Assembly (NCBI RefSeq): GCF_900451005.1
Contig: NZ_UGIB01000001.1
Span: forward strand, 1,612,001-1,676,000
Source: Helicobacter fennelliae
GTDB taxonomy: Bacteria > Campylobacterota > Campylobacteria > Campylobacterales > Helicobacteraceae
DNA: 64,000 nt
Direction: 5' to 3'
The position numbers and the translations under genes were made by a program. Each line of letters begins with the position of its first letter. Position 1 is the first letter of the stretch. This document shows positions 8,044-19,765 of this stretch, one piece after another. Below the pieces are notes generated by a model, which searched no databases, was not told the DNA's origin, and saw only the letters and a list, made by a program, of their open reading frames with translations.

Positions 8044-9714
8044 CTAATATCTTAATGCCGATTGCAAGAGAGCTTCTATATTTATTTCATTGCCTAAAAG
8101 TTTGTGATAAATCACATAATTTGCCAAAACTTTCATTCCATAGAATCTTGATTCCTCATTTTGAAGAAGCTCAAGCGAGAGCCAAGGCTCGTATTTGCGA
8201 TTTTTGATAAAGAGTCTCTTTTTTTCAAGGGTGCGTCGCAAAAATCCCGGTCCGCCATTATACGCATACGCCACAAACAACGGGTGATGAAACTCATCAT
8301 CAAGCTCTTTGAGATACATTTTGCCAAATTTATACGCCATCGCAGGATCAAACATAGAATCTAATCTCACCCCCTCAAGCCCTATTTTTTTTGCAAACGG
8401 CTCGACATTAAATGGCATAATCTGCATCATACCAAGCGCATAAGAGCGCGAAATGAGTGCGGGTAAAAAATTACTCTCTTGTTTAGCGATAGCAAAAGTC
8501 ATCGCCTGCTCATCGATACTTGCCCACTGCACCAAATCCCTATAAGGCATAATGTAATAATTCACAGAATATTTTGTCAAGCGATTATCAAAATACGCAA
8601 AATGCGGAACAGAATCTACATAATAAAAGCTTTTGATGAGCTTTTGATACTGCTGTGTGTCTTTGATATTTGAAATATTTGTGCGCAATGTCTGCCACAA
8701 AAATGGATCTTTGATGTCAAAATCTGGATTTTTAGCACCGAGATTCTCAAATGAAGAGATGATTTTAAAATTTGGCGTGGTTTTGAGCTTTTGATTTGCA
8801 AAAATAGAAAAAATATCCACAAAATTGCTAGCTTGCAAATCATTGAGAAATAAAGCATTTTGGCTTATGAGGTATTGCCAAAAAATCGCCCTATCTCTAA
8901 AAAACGGATCAACAGCCACATTTCTTGAGAGCTCAAAATACCTTAGCGCATCGTGGGTATTATGATGAGTTATAATCTCATTAATCCCGAGCAAAAAGAA
9001 GGTATTTGTATCAGATATGGTGATATTTGCTTTTGATATGGCTTTTTTAAACGCGCCAAATTGAGAATCTAAAATGATTGTCTGCAAGATTTTATTAAAA
9101 GAAGTTTTGTTTTCATGGGCGAGTTTTTTTATAAGTGATGGCTTGAGATTGCTCTCAAAAAGTTTGAGTTTTTGGGAGTATGAGAGGGCATTAAAAATAT
9201 CTGCAAAAGTTTGCGCATCAGCTGCAAACATCGCTTCAGTGATATTTTTTTGCCTAAGGATTGCTATTTTTTGAAGTAATTTTGGATTTGCCTGAAGCTT
9301 TTGGGTGAAAAACTTTACATCAGCTTGATTCATCAAAGGAATGTCTTGAAGTCTAAGTCCAAATGCAATACATTCTGGATCTTTATTTTTAAGCTCTTGA
9401 AGTGAGAGTTTAGCGCAGATGACGCTTTTTGGCATCGCAATATGAAAGCCCTTTTTTTCTAAAGCACTCTTTAGCTTTGGAATCTCATTATACACAAGCG
9501 AATACGCCTCAATGCAATCCTGCAAGCTTGTGTCTTTATCACCAATGTATTCCCAAATATAAAAATCCCTTGCCACACCCTTTGGCTTTGTTTGTAGCTC
9601 TTCAAGGCTTAGCAGTGGCTTTGAGTTAAGGTTTATACACCCACACACAAAGACAACGCACAGCACAAAAAATAAGTGAGATATATCGCGTTTTAGATTC
9701 TGCGGATTCTGCAT
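8044..9714 (-). CDS. slt: Soluble lytic murein transglycosylase Slt
   Basis: Cleaves the MurNAc-GlcNAc bond of peptidoglycan, leaving 1,6-anhydro ends. The N-terminus has a hydrophobic export segment ending in VCGC, a possible lipobox, then a long helical, ring-like region. The C-terminal SLT domain contains the catalytic glutamate in AIAKQESNFLP near residue 411, ALGMMQIMP, and AYNGGPG. 556 residues is the usual size. The start ATG overlaps the end of yggT at base 9714, indicating translational coupling. Confidence 0.93.
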   Translation of the reverse strand: MQNPQNLKRDISHLFFVLCVVFVCGCINLNSKPLLSLEELQTKPKGVARDFYIWEYIGDKDTSLQDCIEAYSLVYNEIPKLKSALEKKGFHIAMPKSVICAKLSLQELKNKDPECIAFGLRLQDIPLMNQADVKFFTQKLQANPKLLQKIAILRQKNITEAMFAADAQTFADIFNALSYSQKLKLFESNLKPSLIKKLAHENKTSFNKILQTIILDSQFGAFKKAISKANITISDTNTFFLLGINEIITHHNTHDALRYFELSRNVAVDPFFRDRAIFWQYLISQNALFLNDLQASNFVDIFSIFANQKLKTTPNFKIISSFENLGAKNPDFDIKDPFLWQTLRTNISNIKDTQQYQKLIKSFYYVDSVPHFAYFDNRLTKYSVNYYIMPYRDLVQWASIDEQAMTFAIAKQESNFLPALISRSYALGMMQIMPFNVEPFAKKIGLEGVRLDSMFDPAMAYKFGKMYLKELDDEFHHPLFVAYAYNGGPGFLRRTLEKKRLFIKNRKYEPWLSLELLQNEESRFYGMKVLANYVIYHKLLGNEINIEALLQSALRY

Positions 9715-9989
9715 TAATAAAGCCTCATCATCATCTGAATAAGCGTCATATCAAGCAATTCAAGCGCGATGATAAGCAATAATGGCGAAAAATCTATGCC
9801 ATTAAAGCTAAGCGGAATCTTGCGTCTCAAAAAATCAAGCACAGGAAAACTTAAGCGGTAAAACACCTGCACGATCGGATTATATGGATCAGGGCGCACC
9901 CAGCTCAAAATCGTCGCAATGATGATAATCCAGATATATGCAGTAATGATCATATGCAAAATTTTTCCAATAGCCCCAATGATAATCAT
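9714..9989 (-). CDS. YggT family membrane protein
   Basis: Small (91-residue) inner-membrane protein with two hydrophobic segments, at about 8-28 and 65-88, and the family-typical centre WVRPDPYNPIVQVFYRLSFP followed by LDFLRRKIP. YggT proteins are linked to membrane or division functions but have no firm biochemical role. It overlaps slt by one base and lies 9 bases after gltX2. Confidence 0.88.
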   Translation of the reverse strand: MIIIGAIGKILHMIITAYIWIIIIATILSWVRPDPYNPIVQVFYRLSFPVLDFLRRKIPLSFNGIDFSPLLLIIALELLDMTLIQMMMRLY

Positions 9990-9998
9990 GTCAATCCT

Positions 9999-11324
9999 TT
10001 AATTTTTTAGAGATAAGATTTTATCAATCATAAGCCGCAAATACGGATAAGTCTGATGTAGCTCAGGACCGCAAGAAGCCCCGCTTAATACAATACGCAA
10101 TGGCTTGAAAAACGCCTTGCCTTTGAGATTGCTCTCTTTCATTAATAGTTGCTTAAATTCCTCGTATTCAAGCGGAAGATTTTGCTTTTTTGCACACAAA
10201 ATATTATACAAAATCATACATTCTTTTGAAAAATCCTGCCCCTCATAAAGCTTTGCGATGTCCTTTGGTGCAAAAATTGCCTCGATTTTCTCGCGCAATT
10301 CATTAAGTGTGCTCGCTTCCTCAAGATAGATTCTAGCTAGCGCGCCAAGGCTTAGATTCGGCGTAGAGCTAGAATCCAAAAGCATACTCAAATCGCTTTC
10401 ATTGAGGTTTTTGAGATGAGCGTGATTGATGAAGCGTAATTTGGCAAGATCAAATTTGACGGGAGATTTGGCTATTTTTTTGATGTCAAACCATTCAATC
10501 GCCTCGCTTAGCGTAAAAATCTCATGTGGCACAGCATTACCCATAGCGATGAGATAATTACTAATAGCCACAGGCAAAAATCCCTCTTCCAAAAGCCACA
10601 CAACAGAAGACGCCCTATCTCTTTTGCTCATTTTTTTGCCATCTTGTCCGAGTATGATTGGCAAATGCGCGAACTGAATGTGTTTGTCATAGCCTAAACT
10701 TTGGCGGATAAGCAGTTGTTTGGGGGTATTGCTTACATGATCTTCGCCTCGCACGATATAATCAATATCATAAATCATATCATCGCACGCGCACGCAAAA
10801 TTATAAGTCGGAATGCCATCTTCACGAATGATGACAAAGCTATCAAGCTCATTTGGCTCAAAAGTAATCTCACCTTTGATTTCATCGCGATATGTGATTG
10901 GCTTTTGGCTTCCTCTTAGTCGTATCACAGGCTTTTTGGTAGAATCTTTGCAAATCTCAGCCCAGCTATCATCATAACGAAATGGAATTTTTTGCTCTAT
11001 GGCTTCTTGCTTTTTTTGCTCCAAAAATTCCTTACTGCAATAGCAATAAAATGCTTTATTGTTTTGTAACAAAAACTCCGCAAATTGCTGATGTTTGGAA
11101 AAATTATGGCTTTGATACACAAGACTATCCCAAAACAAACCAAAAAGATTAAGCAAACTCAAAATCTCTTTGTCTTTTCCGGGAATATTTCTTGCCATAT
11201 CTGTATCCTCGATGCGTATCAAAAATTTCTCATTTCTTTGTTTGGCAAGAATATAATTAAAAATAGCCGCTCTAAGATTGCCAATATGCATATCTCCGGT
11301 AGGAGAAGGCGCAAAACGAAGCAT
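9999..11324 (-). CDS. gltX2: Glutamyl-tRNA synthetase 2 (GltX2 type)
   Basis: Class I aminoacyl-tRNA synthetase, 441 residues, with the HIGH-type motif PTGDMHIGNLRAAI at 8-21 and the KMSKR motif in GKKMSKRDRASS. Helicobacter has two such enzymes. The one next to yggT and slt in H. pylori (GluRS2) charges tRNA-Gln with glutamate, which GatCAB then amidates. This protein matches my memory of that sequence closely (start MLRFAPSPTGDMHIGNLRAA; block IRGEDHVSNTPKQ). The assignment to the tRNA-Gln-specific form rests on that synteny and similarity. gatA lies 2.2 kb away. Confidence 0.93.
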   Translation of the reverse strand: MLRFAPSPTGDMHIGNLRAAIFNYILAKQRNEKFLIRIEDTDMARNIPGKDKEILSLLNLFGLFWDSLVYQSHNFSKHQQFAEFLLQNNKAFYCYCSKEFLEQKKQEAIEQKIPFRYDDSWAEICKDSTKKPVIRLRGSQKPITYRDEIKGEITFEPNELDSFVIIREDGIPTYNFACACDDMIYDIDYIVRGEDHVSNTPKQLLIRQSLGYDKHIQFAHLPIILGQDGKKMSKRDRASSVVWLLEEGFLPVAISNYLIAMGNAVPHEIFTLSEAIEWFDIKKIAKSPVKFDLAKLRFINHAHLKNLNESDLSMLLDSSSTPNLSLGALARIYLEEASTLNELREKIEAIFAPKDIAKLYEGQDFSKECMILYNILCAKKQNLPLEYEEFKQLLMKESNLKGKAFFKPLRIVLSGASCGPELHQTYPYLRLMIDKILSLKN

Positions 11325-11375
11325 AAAAACCCCTTACAAAACTTTATAAATGAGAATTCTAGCATATTAAAATAG

Positions 11376-11381
11376 TATAAT
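11376..11381 (+). promoter_or_regulatory. TATAAT -10 element before the small secreted protein gene
   Basis: TATAAT overlaps an upstream in-frame ATG at 11380, so transcription would start after that ATG. This supports the TTG at 11416 as the true start. Confidence 0.55.
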
Positions 11382-11415
11382 GCGATTTATTTATTTTGTA
11401 TGCGAGGAGAAAGTA

Positions 11416-11742
11416 TTGAAAATCTATGTGTTAATAGCCATTTTGGCGCAGGCTTTGTGTGCGCAATGGGTAATGTTTAGCGATGGCGTGGATACATATT
11501 TGTATAATGACCAAAGTGGCGATGTGTATGTGCGCTACAAAAAAGGCGGAAAAAACTACGAAGATGCGTTTATAAAAATGCCCGCAGGAATCGTGCCAAA
11601 AGTAGAATCTAGAGCAAAATCTAAAAGAGAATCCATAGCAGACAAAACCACAGAATCTAGCAAAAAACAAAATCTTGAAGCCATTCAAAAATCACAAGAA
11701 CTCTTAAGGCAGAGTATAGATTCTAGTAGTTTGCTTGAGTGA
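11416..11742 (+). CDS. Hypothetical small secreted protein
   Basis: 108 residues from a TTG start. CGAGGAGA lies 5-10 bases before the TTG, and the -10 element at 11376 excludes the upstream ATG. The N-terminus KIYVLIAILAQALCAQ is a signal peptide with likely cleavage after CA. The short mature part has WVMFSDGVDTYLYNDQSGDV and then a Lys/Ser/Glu-rich tail partly built from AGAATCT words (ESRAKSKRES, TTESSKKQ). I do not recognise a domain. It is divergent from gltX2. Confidence 0.65.
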   Translation: MKIYVLIAILAQALCAQWVMFSDGVDTYLYNDQSGDVYVRYKKGGKNYEDAFIKMPAGIVPKVESRAKSKRESIADKTTESSKKQNLEAIQKSQELLRQSIDSSSLLE

Positions 11743-11927
11743 TAAAAATAATTAAAAATTTGAGCTAACTAGGTGATTTGGCAATCAAAAATATTAAGGA
11801 CGATTTAGGGCAATTTGGGTGATTTAAGGCGATTTGGGGCAAAATCTAGCACAATCAAGCAAGCACAATCGCACAAAACCAAAATCTAGCAAAAAATCCA
11901 AATAAAATTACACAAAAGAAGTTGGCA

Positions 11928-12602
11928 ATGATTGAGCTTGTTTTTGTATTTTTGAGCGCACTTCCTTTGTCTTTGGGGCATTGCATAGGTATGTGCGGGG
12001 GCATTGTGATTGCGTATTCTAGCATCAAGCAAGCCCCCAAAAATATGCTTGTAGCACATTGTTGTTATAATCTCGGACGGCTTTTTAGCTACCTTTTGAT
12101 AGGCATTGTCTTTGGGCTACTTGGCAAGGGGATTGCTTTTATTCCATTTATCCGCGAGATATTTTCGATTATCATCGGAGTGTTGCTGATTGTGTATGCG
12201 TGCTGCTTGGTGTTTTTTCCAAAGATTCTGCGATTTTTTGAGCCAAACATCACGCACTTTGGCTTTGTCTCTAAGATTTTTTCATCTTTGTTGCTTTCAT
12301 CATCGCTATGGAGTTATGTTTTTATCGGCGTGTTAAATGGCTTTTTGCCTTGCGGGCTTGTGTATTTTTTTGCCCTCTCTGCGCTTAATGCCCAATCCAT
12401 AAGCCCAAATGTCCTCATCGCAAGCACCGCGATAATGGCTAGCTTTTGGTTTGTTACTTTTTTGGTAATGCTAGGGGTTGGGATTTTTGGCAGCACACTT
12501 ATCAAAAACCACAGAAAAACATTCCTACTCCTAGGATTTGTGTGCATGATAAGCTTTGGCATTTGGAATATATACCAAGGACTTCATACTTTTATTTTGT
12601 GA
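11928..12602 (+). CDS. Sulfite exporter TauE/SafE-family (DsbD/UreH-like) membrane protein
   Basis: About 224 residues with six or so hydrophobic helices. Two internally related halves carry LSLGHCIGMCGGI near the start and GFLPCGLVYFFALSA in the middle, the paired Cys/Gly motifs of the DsbD_2/UreH-like family. Members are implicated in copper or cytochrome c oxidase maturation or thiol transport; the substrate here is unknown. The ATG at 11928 follows AGAAG by 6 bases and is preferred to the TTG at 11922. The upstream gap has imperfect repeats of GATTTAGGGCAATTTGG type. Confidence 0.8.
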   Translation: MIELVFVFLSALPLSLGHCIGMCGGIVIAYSSIKQAPKNMLVAHCCYNLGRLFSYLLIGIVFGLLGKGIAFIPFIREIFSIIIGVLLIVYACCLVFFPKILRFFEPNITHFGFVSKIFSSLLLSSSLWSYVFIGVLNGFLPCGLVYFFALSALNAQSISPNVLIASTAIMASFWFVTFLVMLGVGIFGSTLIKNHRKTFLLLGFVCMISFGIWNIYQGLHTFIL

Positions 12603-12723
12603 TTCTAAGTGATAGCCAAAAGTAGATTCTAAGGGGGTTTATCCTTAAAGAGTCTATAAATAAAAATCAAGAAAAGAAATGCAATAGAATCTAGATTCTA
12701 TGCAAACACAAAAGAGTGTAAAG

Positions 12724-12893
12724 AAATCCTCTATTTTTAGGCAGATTTAGTCAGGGTTGTGTAGAAATTTTTAGGCAAGCAAAAACACAAAAAATGTAAC
12801 AATAGAGTTCATCGCAGGCTAAAAATTTCAAACTCCCTGAAATATGACTTCTCAAGCAAAGCCCTAGAGTTGCATAGCAAAAAGAGAGGATTT
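12724..12893. repeat. Intergenic inverted-arm element, family B, copy 1
   Basis: AAATCCTCTATTTTT at 12724-12738 pairs with AAAAAGAGAGGATTT at 12879-12893 with one mismatch. Copy 2 lies at 50663-50792. The element is preceded by the AGAATCTAGATTCT palindrome at 12686 and followed by AGATTCTGTG. It accounts for the centre of the 450-base gap 12603-13055. The remainder is AT-rich and presumably holds the cytochrome promoter. Confidence 0.6.
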
Positions 12894-13055
12894 AGATTCT
12901 GTGTTTAATAAAAATTGCGCTTGCATTATCGCTAATCTTGGTTTCTTATCATTTTTTTACTCATTAAAATCATTTTTCAGTTGATATTAAAGAATAAAAG
13001 TTATAAAATACACACTTATGGATTATCCATAAACATTGCAAAGAAAGGAAGACAA

Positions 13056-13379
13056 ATGAAAAAAATACTTTTAGTCGCACTCGTAGTCGCACTCGGTTCA
13101 GTTAGTTGCTCTCTTTTACTTAATGCAGCAGCACCTGCTGATATTATCAAAACGAAATGCCAAGCTTGCCATGGTGCAAATATGGAAAAACAAGCCCTTG
13201 GCAAAAGCAAAATCGCAAACGCTATGACTCCTGAAGACATCAAAAAAGATTTGTTAGGCTATAAAGCAGGAACGCTTAATCACTTTGGTTTGGGAGCGAC
13301 AATGTGGGGACAAGCAAAAGCATTGAGCGATCAAGAAATCGATGAGCTTTCAAAATACATTCCTACACTCAAAAAATAA
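13056..13379 (+). CDS. Cytochrome c553
   Basis: Periplasmic monohaem c-type cytochrome carrying electrons from the bc1 complex to the cbb3 oxidase. From the ATG at 13056 (after AAAGGAAG) the protein has a signal peptide (MKKILLVALVVALGSVSCSL), one haem-attachment site CQACHG at about residues 36-41, and the axial methionine probably in ATMWGQA. It has 107 residues. A longer reading from 12981 would add an unlikely leader without a ribosome site. Confidence 0.93.
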   Translation: MKKILLVALVVALGSVSCSLLLNAAAPADIIKTKCQACHGANMEKQALGKSKIANAMTPEDIKKDLLGYKAGTLNHFGLGATMWGQAKALSDQEIDELSKYIPTLKK

Positions 13380-13404
13380 CCAACCAAAATAACTCACAAT
13401 GCTA

Positions 13405-13420
13405 AGCCTTTGATAAGGCT
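13405..13420 (+). terminator. Weak hairpin after cytochrome c553
   Basis: AGCCTT, TGAT, AAGGCT forms a 6-bp stem 25 bases after the cytochrome stop. It is followed by AAGCCACTTTTC, only a poor T run, so termination is uncertain. Confidence 0.35.
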
Positions 13421-13568
13421 AAGCCACTTTTCTACAAATCTACATCATATTCAAAGATATTCAAAGCAATACATTAGAAATACATCAGCTTTTAAGCTAG
13501 TTTTGTTTATAATCGCAAAATTTCTAAGCCAAATATTCCAAATCAAATATTCTAAGTTAGGAGGTTTT

Positions 13569-16381
<2,813 letters not shown>

Positions 16382-16502
16382 CATATATCGCCACTGCTTA
16401 TTTGGCTTGCGCTATCACTTGTGGCTGATTATGTGCTATTACAATGTTTAGCCTATTTTCTATATTTTATGCCAGATTTTTGCCCGCTTCATGCTTTAAT
16501 CT

Positions 16503-17192
16503 ATGAATAATCTCATTCAAAGTGCCGATGGCTCTATAACAGCATTTAATCAAGAGTTTTGCGAGCATTACTCAAGCCTAAGCGATGGAGCCAAAACGGA
16601 AAAACTCTACAAACATATCATTCCTGCTGCAACACTCTTTGCAAATCAGCCACAAATCCGCATACTTGACATTTGCTTTGGGCTTGGATATACAGCATTT
16701 TTGAGCGCGCAAATCTATACTCACACCGCGCAATCTATCCATATCATCTCGCTTGAAAAAAACCCAGCCACTCTACATCTCGCAGCCAAAATCCACAACC
16801 TTAGCAAAGAGATGATAACCAAACTTGCAAATGGAGAATCTCTTTTTATCGCACCACATACCAGTTTGCGGATTGTTTGGGGTGATGCAAAAACGCATAT
16901 AGAATGCTTTGAGGATAATACCTTTGATATTGTCTATCAAGATCCTTTCAGCCCAAACAAAAACAAAGATCTTTGGAGCAAAGAGCATTTTAGGCATTTG
17001 TATAGAATCACAAAAGCAAAAAGTGTGATTACAACCTATTCTACAAGCAGGCAGATTAAAGAAAACGCAAGTGAGGCAAAATTTTTAATCTATAAGCTTA
17101 AATCCCAGAATCTAAGGGCTTCGAGCATTTTTACAAAATCCCCTATCGCGCTAGAAAATGCCACGCAGATATCTTTGGATAATTTGGCATAA
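16503..17192 (+). CDS. mnmD: MnmC-type tRNA (5-methylaminomethyl-2-thiouridine34) methyltransferase, stand-alone (MnmD-like)
   Basis: 229 residues of the DUF752/MnmC methyltransferase type. It opens with the substrate signature SADGSITAFNQEFCEHYSSL then GAKTEKLYKHI, followed by the AdoMet site ILDICFGLGYTAFLSA and the acidic catalytic block VYQDPFSPNKNKDLWS. The FAD oxidoreductase half found in two-domain MnmC is absent, so only the final methylation of mnm5(s2)U34 is expected. No strong ribosome site is visible before 16503. The symbol follows usage for stand-alone proteins; the exact substrate step is inferred. Confidence 0.75.
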   Translation: MNNLIQSADGSITAFNQEFCEHYSSLSDGAKTEKLYKHIIPAATLFANQPQIRILDICFGLGYTAFLSAQIYTHTAQSIHIISLEKNPATLHLAAKIHNLSKEMITKLANGESLFIAPHTSLRIVWGDAKTHIECFEDNTFDIVYQDPFSPNKNKDLWSKEHFRHLYRITKAKSVITTYSTSRQIKENASEAKFLIYKLKSQNLRASSIFTKSPIALENATQISLDNLA

Positions 17193-17210
17193 AGCAAGCT
17201 TATCTTTTGC

Positions 17211-17216
17211 TATAAT
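17211..17216 (+). promoter_or_regulatory. TATAAT -10 element
   Basis: TTTTGCTATAATGG contains an extended-type -10 hexamer (TGC-TATAAT) 80 bases before the membrane-protein ATG at 17297. Confidence 0.5.
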
Positions 17217-17296
17217 GGCAGTTTTATTGCGTATCGTGTGCGGTTATTATAATGCTATCAAACGCAACCAATGCAAAACCACAAAAAGGAAAAAAA

Positions 17297-18037
17297 ATGG
17301 ACTATACACCAAACAACCCAAAAATACTCATGCTAGATTCTAGTCAAGAGCTAAAAACCACCAAAAATATGATGTGTAAATCATTAATTGTTGCTACGAT
17401 TTCATTATTTGCTTTGATGATTCCATTTGTGAATCTCCTTGCTTTGATTGTGTTTGTCGCAGCAAGCATTTGCTATCTTGTGGGCGTGTATCACTTTAGC
17501 AAACTCACGCATTCATCAGTATTTGCCTATATGATATATATGCTTATTTGCGTATTTGTTTTGCCACTTATTCCGATATTTTGGATTGCGGCATATCAGA
17601 GTATCACACTAGATTCTACGATTATTATAAGTGTTGTTGTTGGATTGGTTTTGGTAGCGATTAATGTGTTTCTTTTTTATCGCATTTGCAAAGCTATGGA
17701 ATCTATCACTTGCTTATCGCACTTTATGCTGGCATTTAAGTGCTATATAGGAAGCGTGATTATTTCACTTATTGGGCTATTGTATTTATGGTTTAATATT
17801 GATATGCAAGAATTTATCGCGCTTTATACTTCAGGTAATGAGATGTCAATTTTCACAGAAAAAAGCTATCAGCAAGGCGGTATGAATGATGGGTTTATTG
17901 GGGTAAGTGGCTATATGATAGCGACATTTTTATCTGCGCTCATTTCGCTTGCAAGCGTGGTTTTTTGGATTCTAGGGCATATACGCATACAAGAAGTCAA
18001 AGTGCAAGAGAATCTTAAAGATAATCTTAAAAATTAA
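17297..18037 (+). CDS. Hypothetical multi-pass membrane protein
   Basis: 246 residues starting at the ATG after AAAAAGGAAAA; the longer start at 17252 is less likely. Five or six hydrophobic helices lie at about 22-75, 80-105, 110-135, 150-175 and 205-230. A short soluble segment holds FTEKSYQQGGMNDGFIGVSG. I recognise no family. A promoter of its own is likely at 17211. Confidence 0.7.
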   Translation: MDYTPNNPKILMLDSSQELKTTKNMMCKSLIVATISLFALMIPFVNLLALIVFVAASICYLVGVYHFSKLTHSSVFAYMIYMLICVFVLPLIPIFWIAAYQSITLDSTIIISVVVGLVLVAINVFLFYRICKAMESITCLSHFMLAFKCYIGSVIISLIGLLYLWFNIDMQEFIALYTSGNEMSIFTEKSYQQGGMNDGFIGVSGYMIATFLSALISLASVVFWILGHIRIQEVKVQENLKDNLKN

Positions 18038-18116
18038 GATAACTTCAAATCAAGTCAAATAAAACAAAGCAAAAAAACAACTTGCAGAATCTAAAGCGAC
18101 ACAAAGGGCAGTTTGT

Positions 18117-19019
18117 ATGAAACTTATCTTTATGGGCACACCTCTTTTTGCGTGTTATGTGTTTGATGAGCTCATTTTACATCATGAGATTTTGGCTGTT
18201 TTTACGCAGCCTGACAAACCTGTGGGGCGCAAAAACATCATCACCCCGCCACCAATAAAGCAAAAAGCATTGCAACATCATATCAAAATCTATCAACCTA
18301 CAATGCTTGGAAAAGACGAGATAGAGGCTATTGCGAGCCTTAAGCCCGATATGATTGTGGTTGTGGCGTATGGAAAGATTTTGCCAGAATCTATCCTCAA
18401 AATCGCGCCCTGTGTGAATGTGCATGCCTCGATTCTGCCAAAATATCGCGGGGCAAGCCCGATACAGCAAATGCTTTTAAGCGATGATAAAGAGTTTGGG
18501 GTAACGATTATACGCATGGATAAAGGGCTTGATAGTGGCGATATACTCATGACAAAAACAATTACTCGCGATAGTGTGGAAAATATGGGGCTAGAATCCT
18601 TAAGCCAAAAGCTTTCACTTTTGGGTGCGAGCGCACTTTTAGAGGTGCTAGAGCATTATCAAGACATCACGCCCATACCGCAAGACTCCACGCAAGCTAC
18701 ATACTGCAAAAAAATCACAAAAAGCGATGGGTTGATAGACTTTGATGATGCGAAAGAGATTTTCAAAAAATCCCTAGCGTATGAGAACTGGCCCGGAATC
18801 TACATTAAAAGTGGTATAAAATTATTTCATCTTACATTATGCAAATATACAGGCACGCACATTGCTGGTGAGATTTTGCAAACTACGCCACATGTCATTA
18901 TCGGCTGCAAAAAAGGAAGCCTTATCATAGAATCTATCCAAGCCCCAAGCAAACAAAAGATTCTAGCTGCGGATTTTTTGCGAGGTAGAGGACTTAAAGT
19001 CGGAGATATTTTACAATGA
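18117..19019 (+). CDS. fmt: Methionyl-tRNA formyltransferase Fmt
   Basis: Formylates the initiator Met-tRNA with 10-formyl-tetrahydrofolate. The 300-residue protein has the formyltransferase core: FMGTPLFACYVFDEL at the start, the QPDKPVGRK loop, and the catalytic VNVHASILPKYRGASPIQQML with Asn/His, then GVTIIRMDKGLDSGDI. Its stop overlaps the birA start by four bases (ATGA), so the two genes are coupled. Confidence 0.96.
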   Translation: MKLIFMGTPLFACYVFDELILHHEILAVFTQPDKPVGRKNIITPPPIKQKALQHHIKIYQPTMLGKDEIEAIASLKPDMIVVVAYGKILPESILKIAPCVNVHASILPKYRGASPIQQMLLSDDKEFGVTIIRMDKGLDSGDILMTKTITRDSVENMGLESLSQKLSLLGASALLEVLEHYQDITPIPQDSTQATYCKKITKSDGLIDFDDAKEIFKKSLAYENWPGIYIKSGIKLFHLTLCKYTGTHIAGEILQTTPHVIIGCKKGSLIIESIQAPSKQKILAADFLRGRGLKVGDILQ

Positions 19020-19762
19020 ATATTGAATGGAGGATTGAATGGCTTGATGAGATAGATTCTACACAAAAAGAGCTTGAGCGCAGAATCAAGCACGCACACG
19101 CAAAATCTTGCGTACAATCACAGCCCAAATCACAAATCCAACTGCACACCAAAGCCCAATTTATAGCAAATCCGCAGAATCTAGAGGCGCAAAACATCTG
19201 TCTTGTCGCAAATAAACAAACAAATGGTATCGGCTCTCGGCATAATAATTGGGAATCTCCAGAAGATGCGCTTATGTTTTCTTTTATTTATGGCGCGATT
19301 CCAAAGGATATTCCGATACAGAGTTTGGCGATTTTTTTTGGCTATATCCTCAAGCAAACACTCAATGCGCTTGGCTCTAAGGTATGGCTCAAATATCCAA
19401 ACGATCTATATATTGAAAATCAAAAAATCGGCGGCATTATGGTTAGCATTGTCAAACAAACGATTATCTGCGGAATTGGCTTAAATCTCAAAGACAAAAA
19501 ATTTAAAAGTCTTGATATTTGCATTGATAAAAAAGAGTTTTTAGAAAAATATTTTCAAGATTTACAAAATGCTCCAAATTGGAAGCAAATTTTCAGAAAC
19601 TATAAGCTAGAATTCTATAAAAATTTTTCTTTTTCATTTCACAACCATCATCATGGAAGCAAAGAAAGCGAAATAATCTCTCTCAAAGACGCTATTTTGC
19701 TTGATGATGGCTCAATAGAAGTGAATGGAAGAATTATTTATAATTTAAGGTTGATGGAGTAA
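19016..19762 (+). CDS. birA: Biotin-[acetyl-CoA-carboxylase] ligase BirA
   Basis: Activates biotin to biotinyl-AMP and attaches it to the carrier protein. 248 residues, with no N-terminal DNA-binding domain, so no repressor role is expected. Visible are IDSTQKELERR, the biotin loop NGIGSRHNNWESPEDALMFSF (a GIGS-R variant of the usual GRGR-W), and KWPND-like LKYPNDLYIENQKIGGIM. Between residues 22 and 55 lies a Gln/Lys-rich stretch that includes an AGAATCT word and is longer than in relatives I recall. Confidence 0.92.
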   Translation: MNIEWRIEWLDEIDSTQKELERRIKHAHAKSCVQSQPKSQIQLHTKAQFIANPQNLEAQNICLVANKQTNGIGSRHNNWESPEDALMFSFIYGAIPKDIPIQSLAIFFGYILKQTLNALGSKVWLKYPNDLYIENQKIGGIMVSIVKQTIICGIGLNLKDKKFKSLDICIDKKEFLEKYFQDLQNAPNWKQIFRNYKLEFYKNFSFSFHNHHHGSKESEIISLKDAILLDDGSIEVNGRIIYNLRLME

Positions 19763-19765
19763 CAA

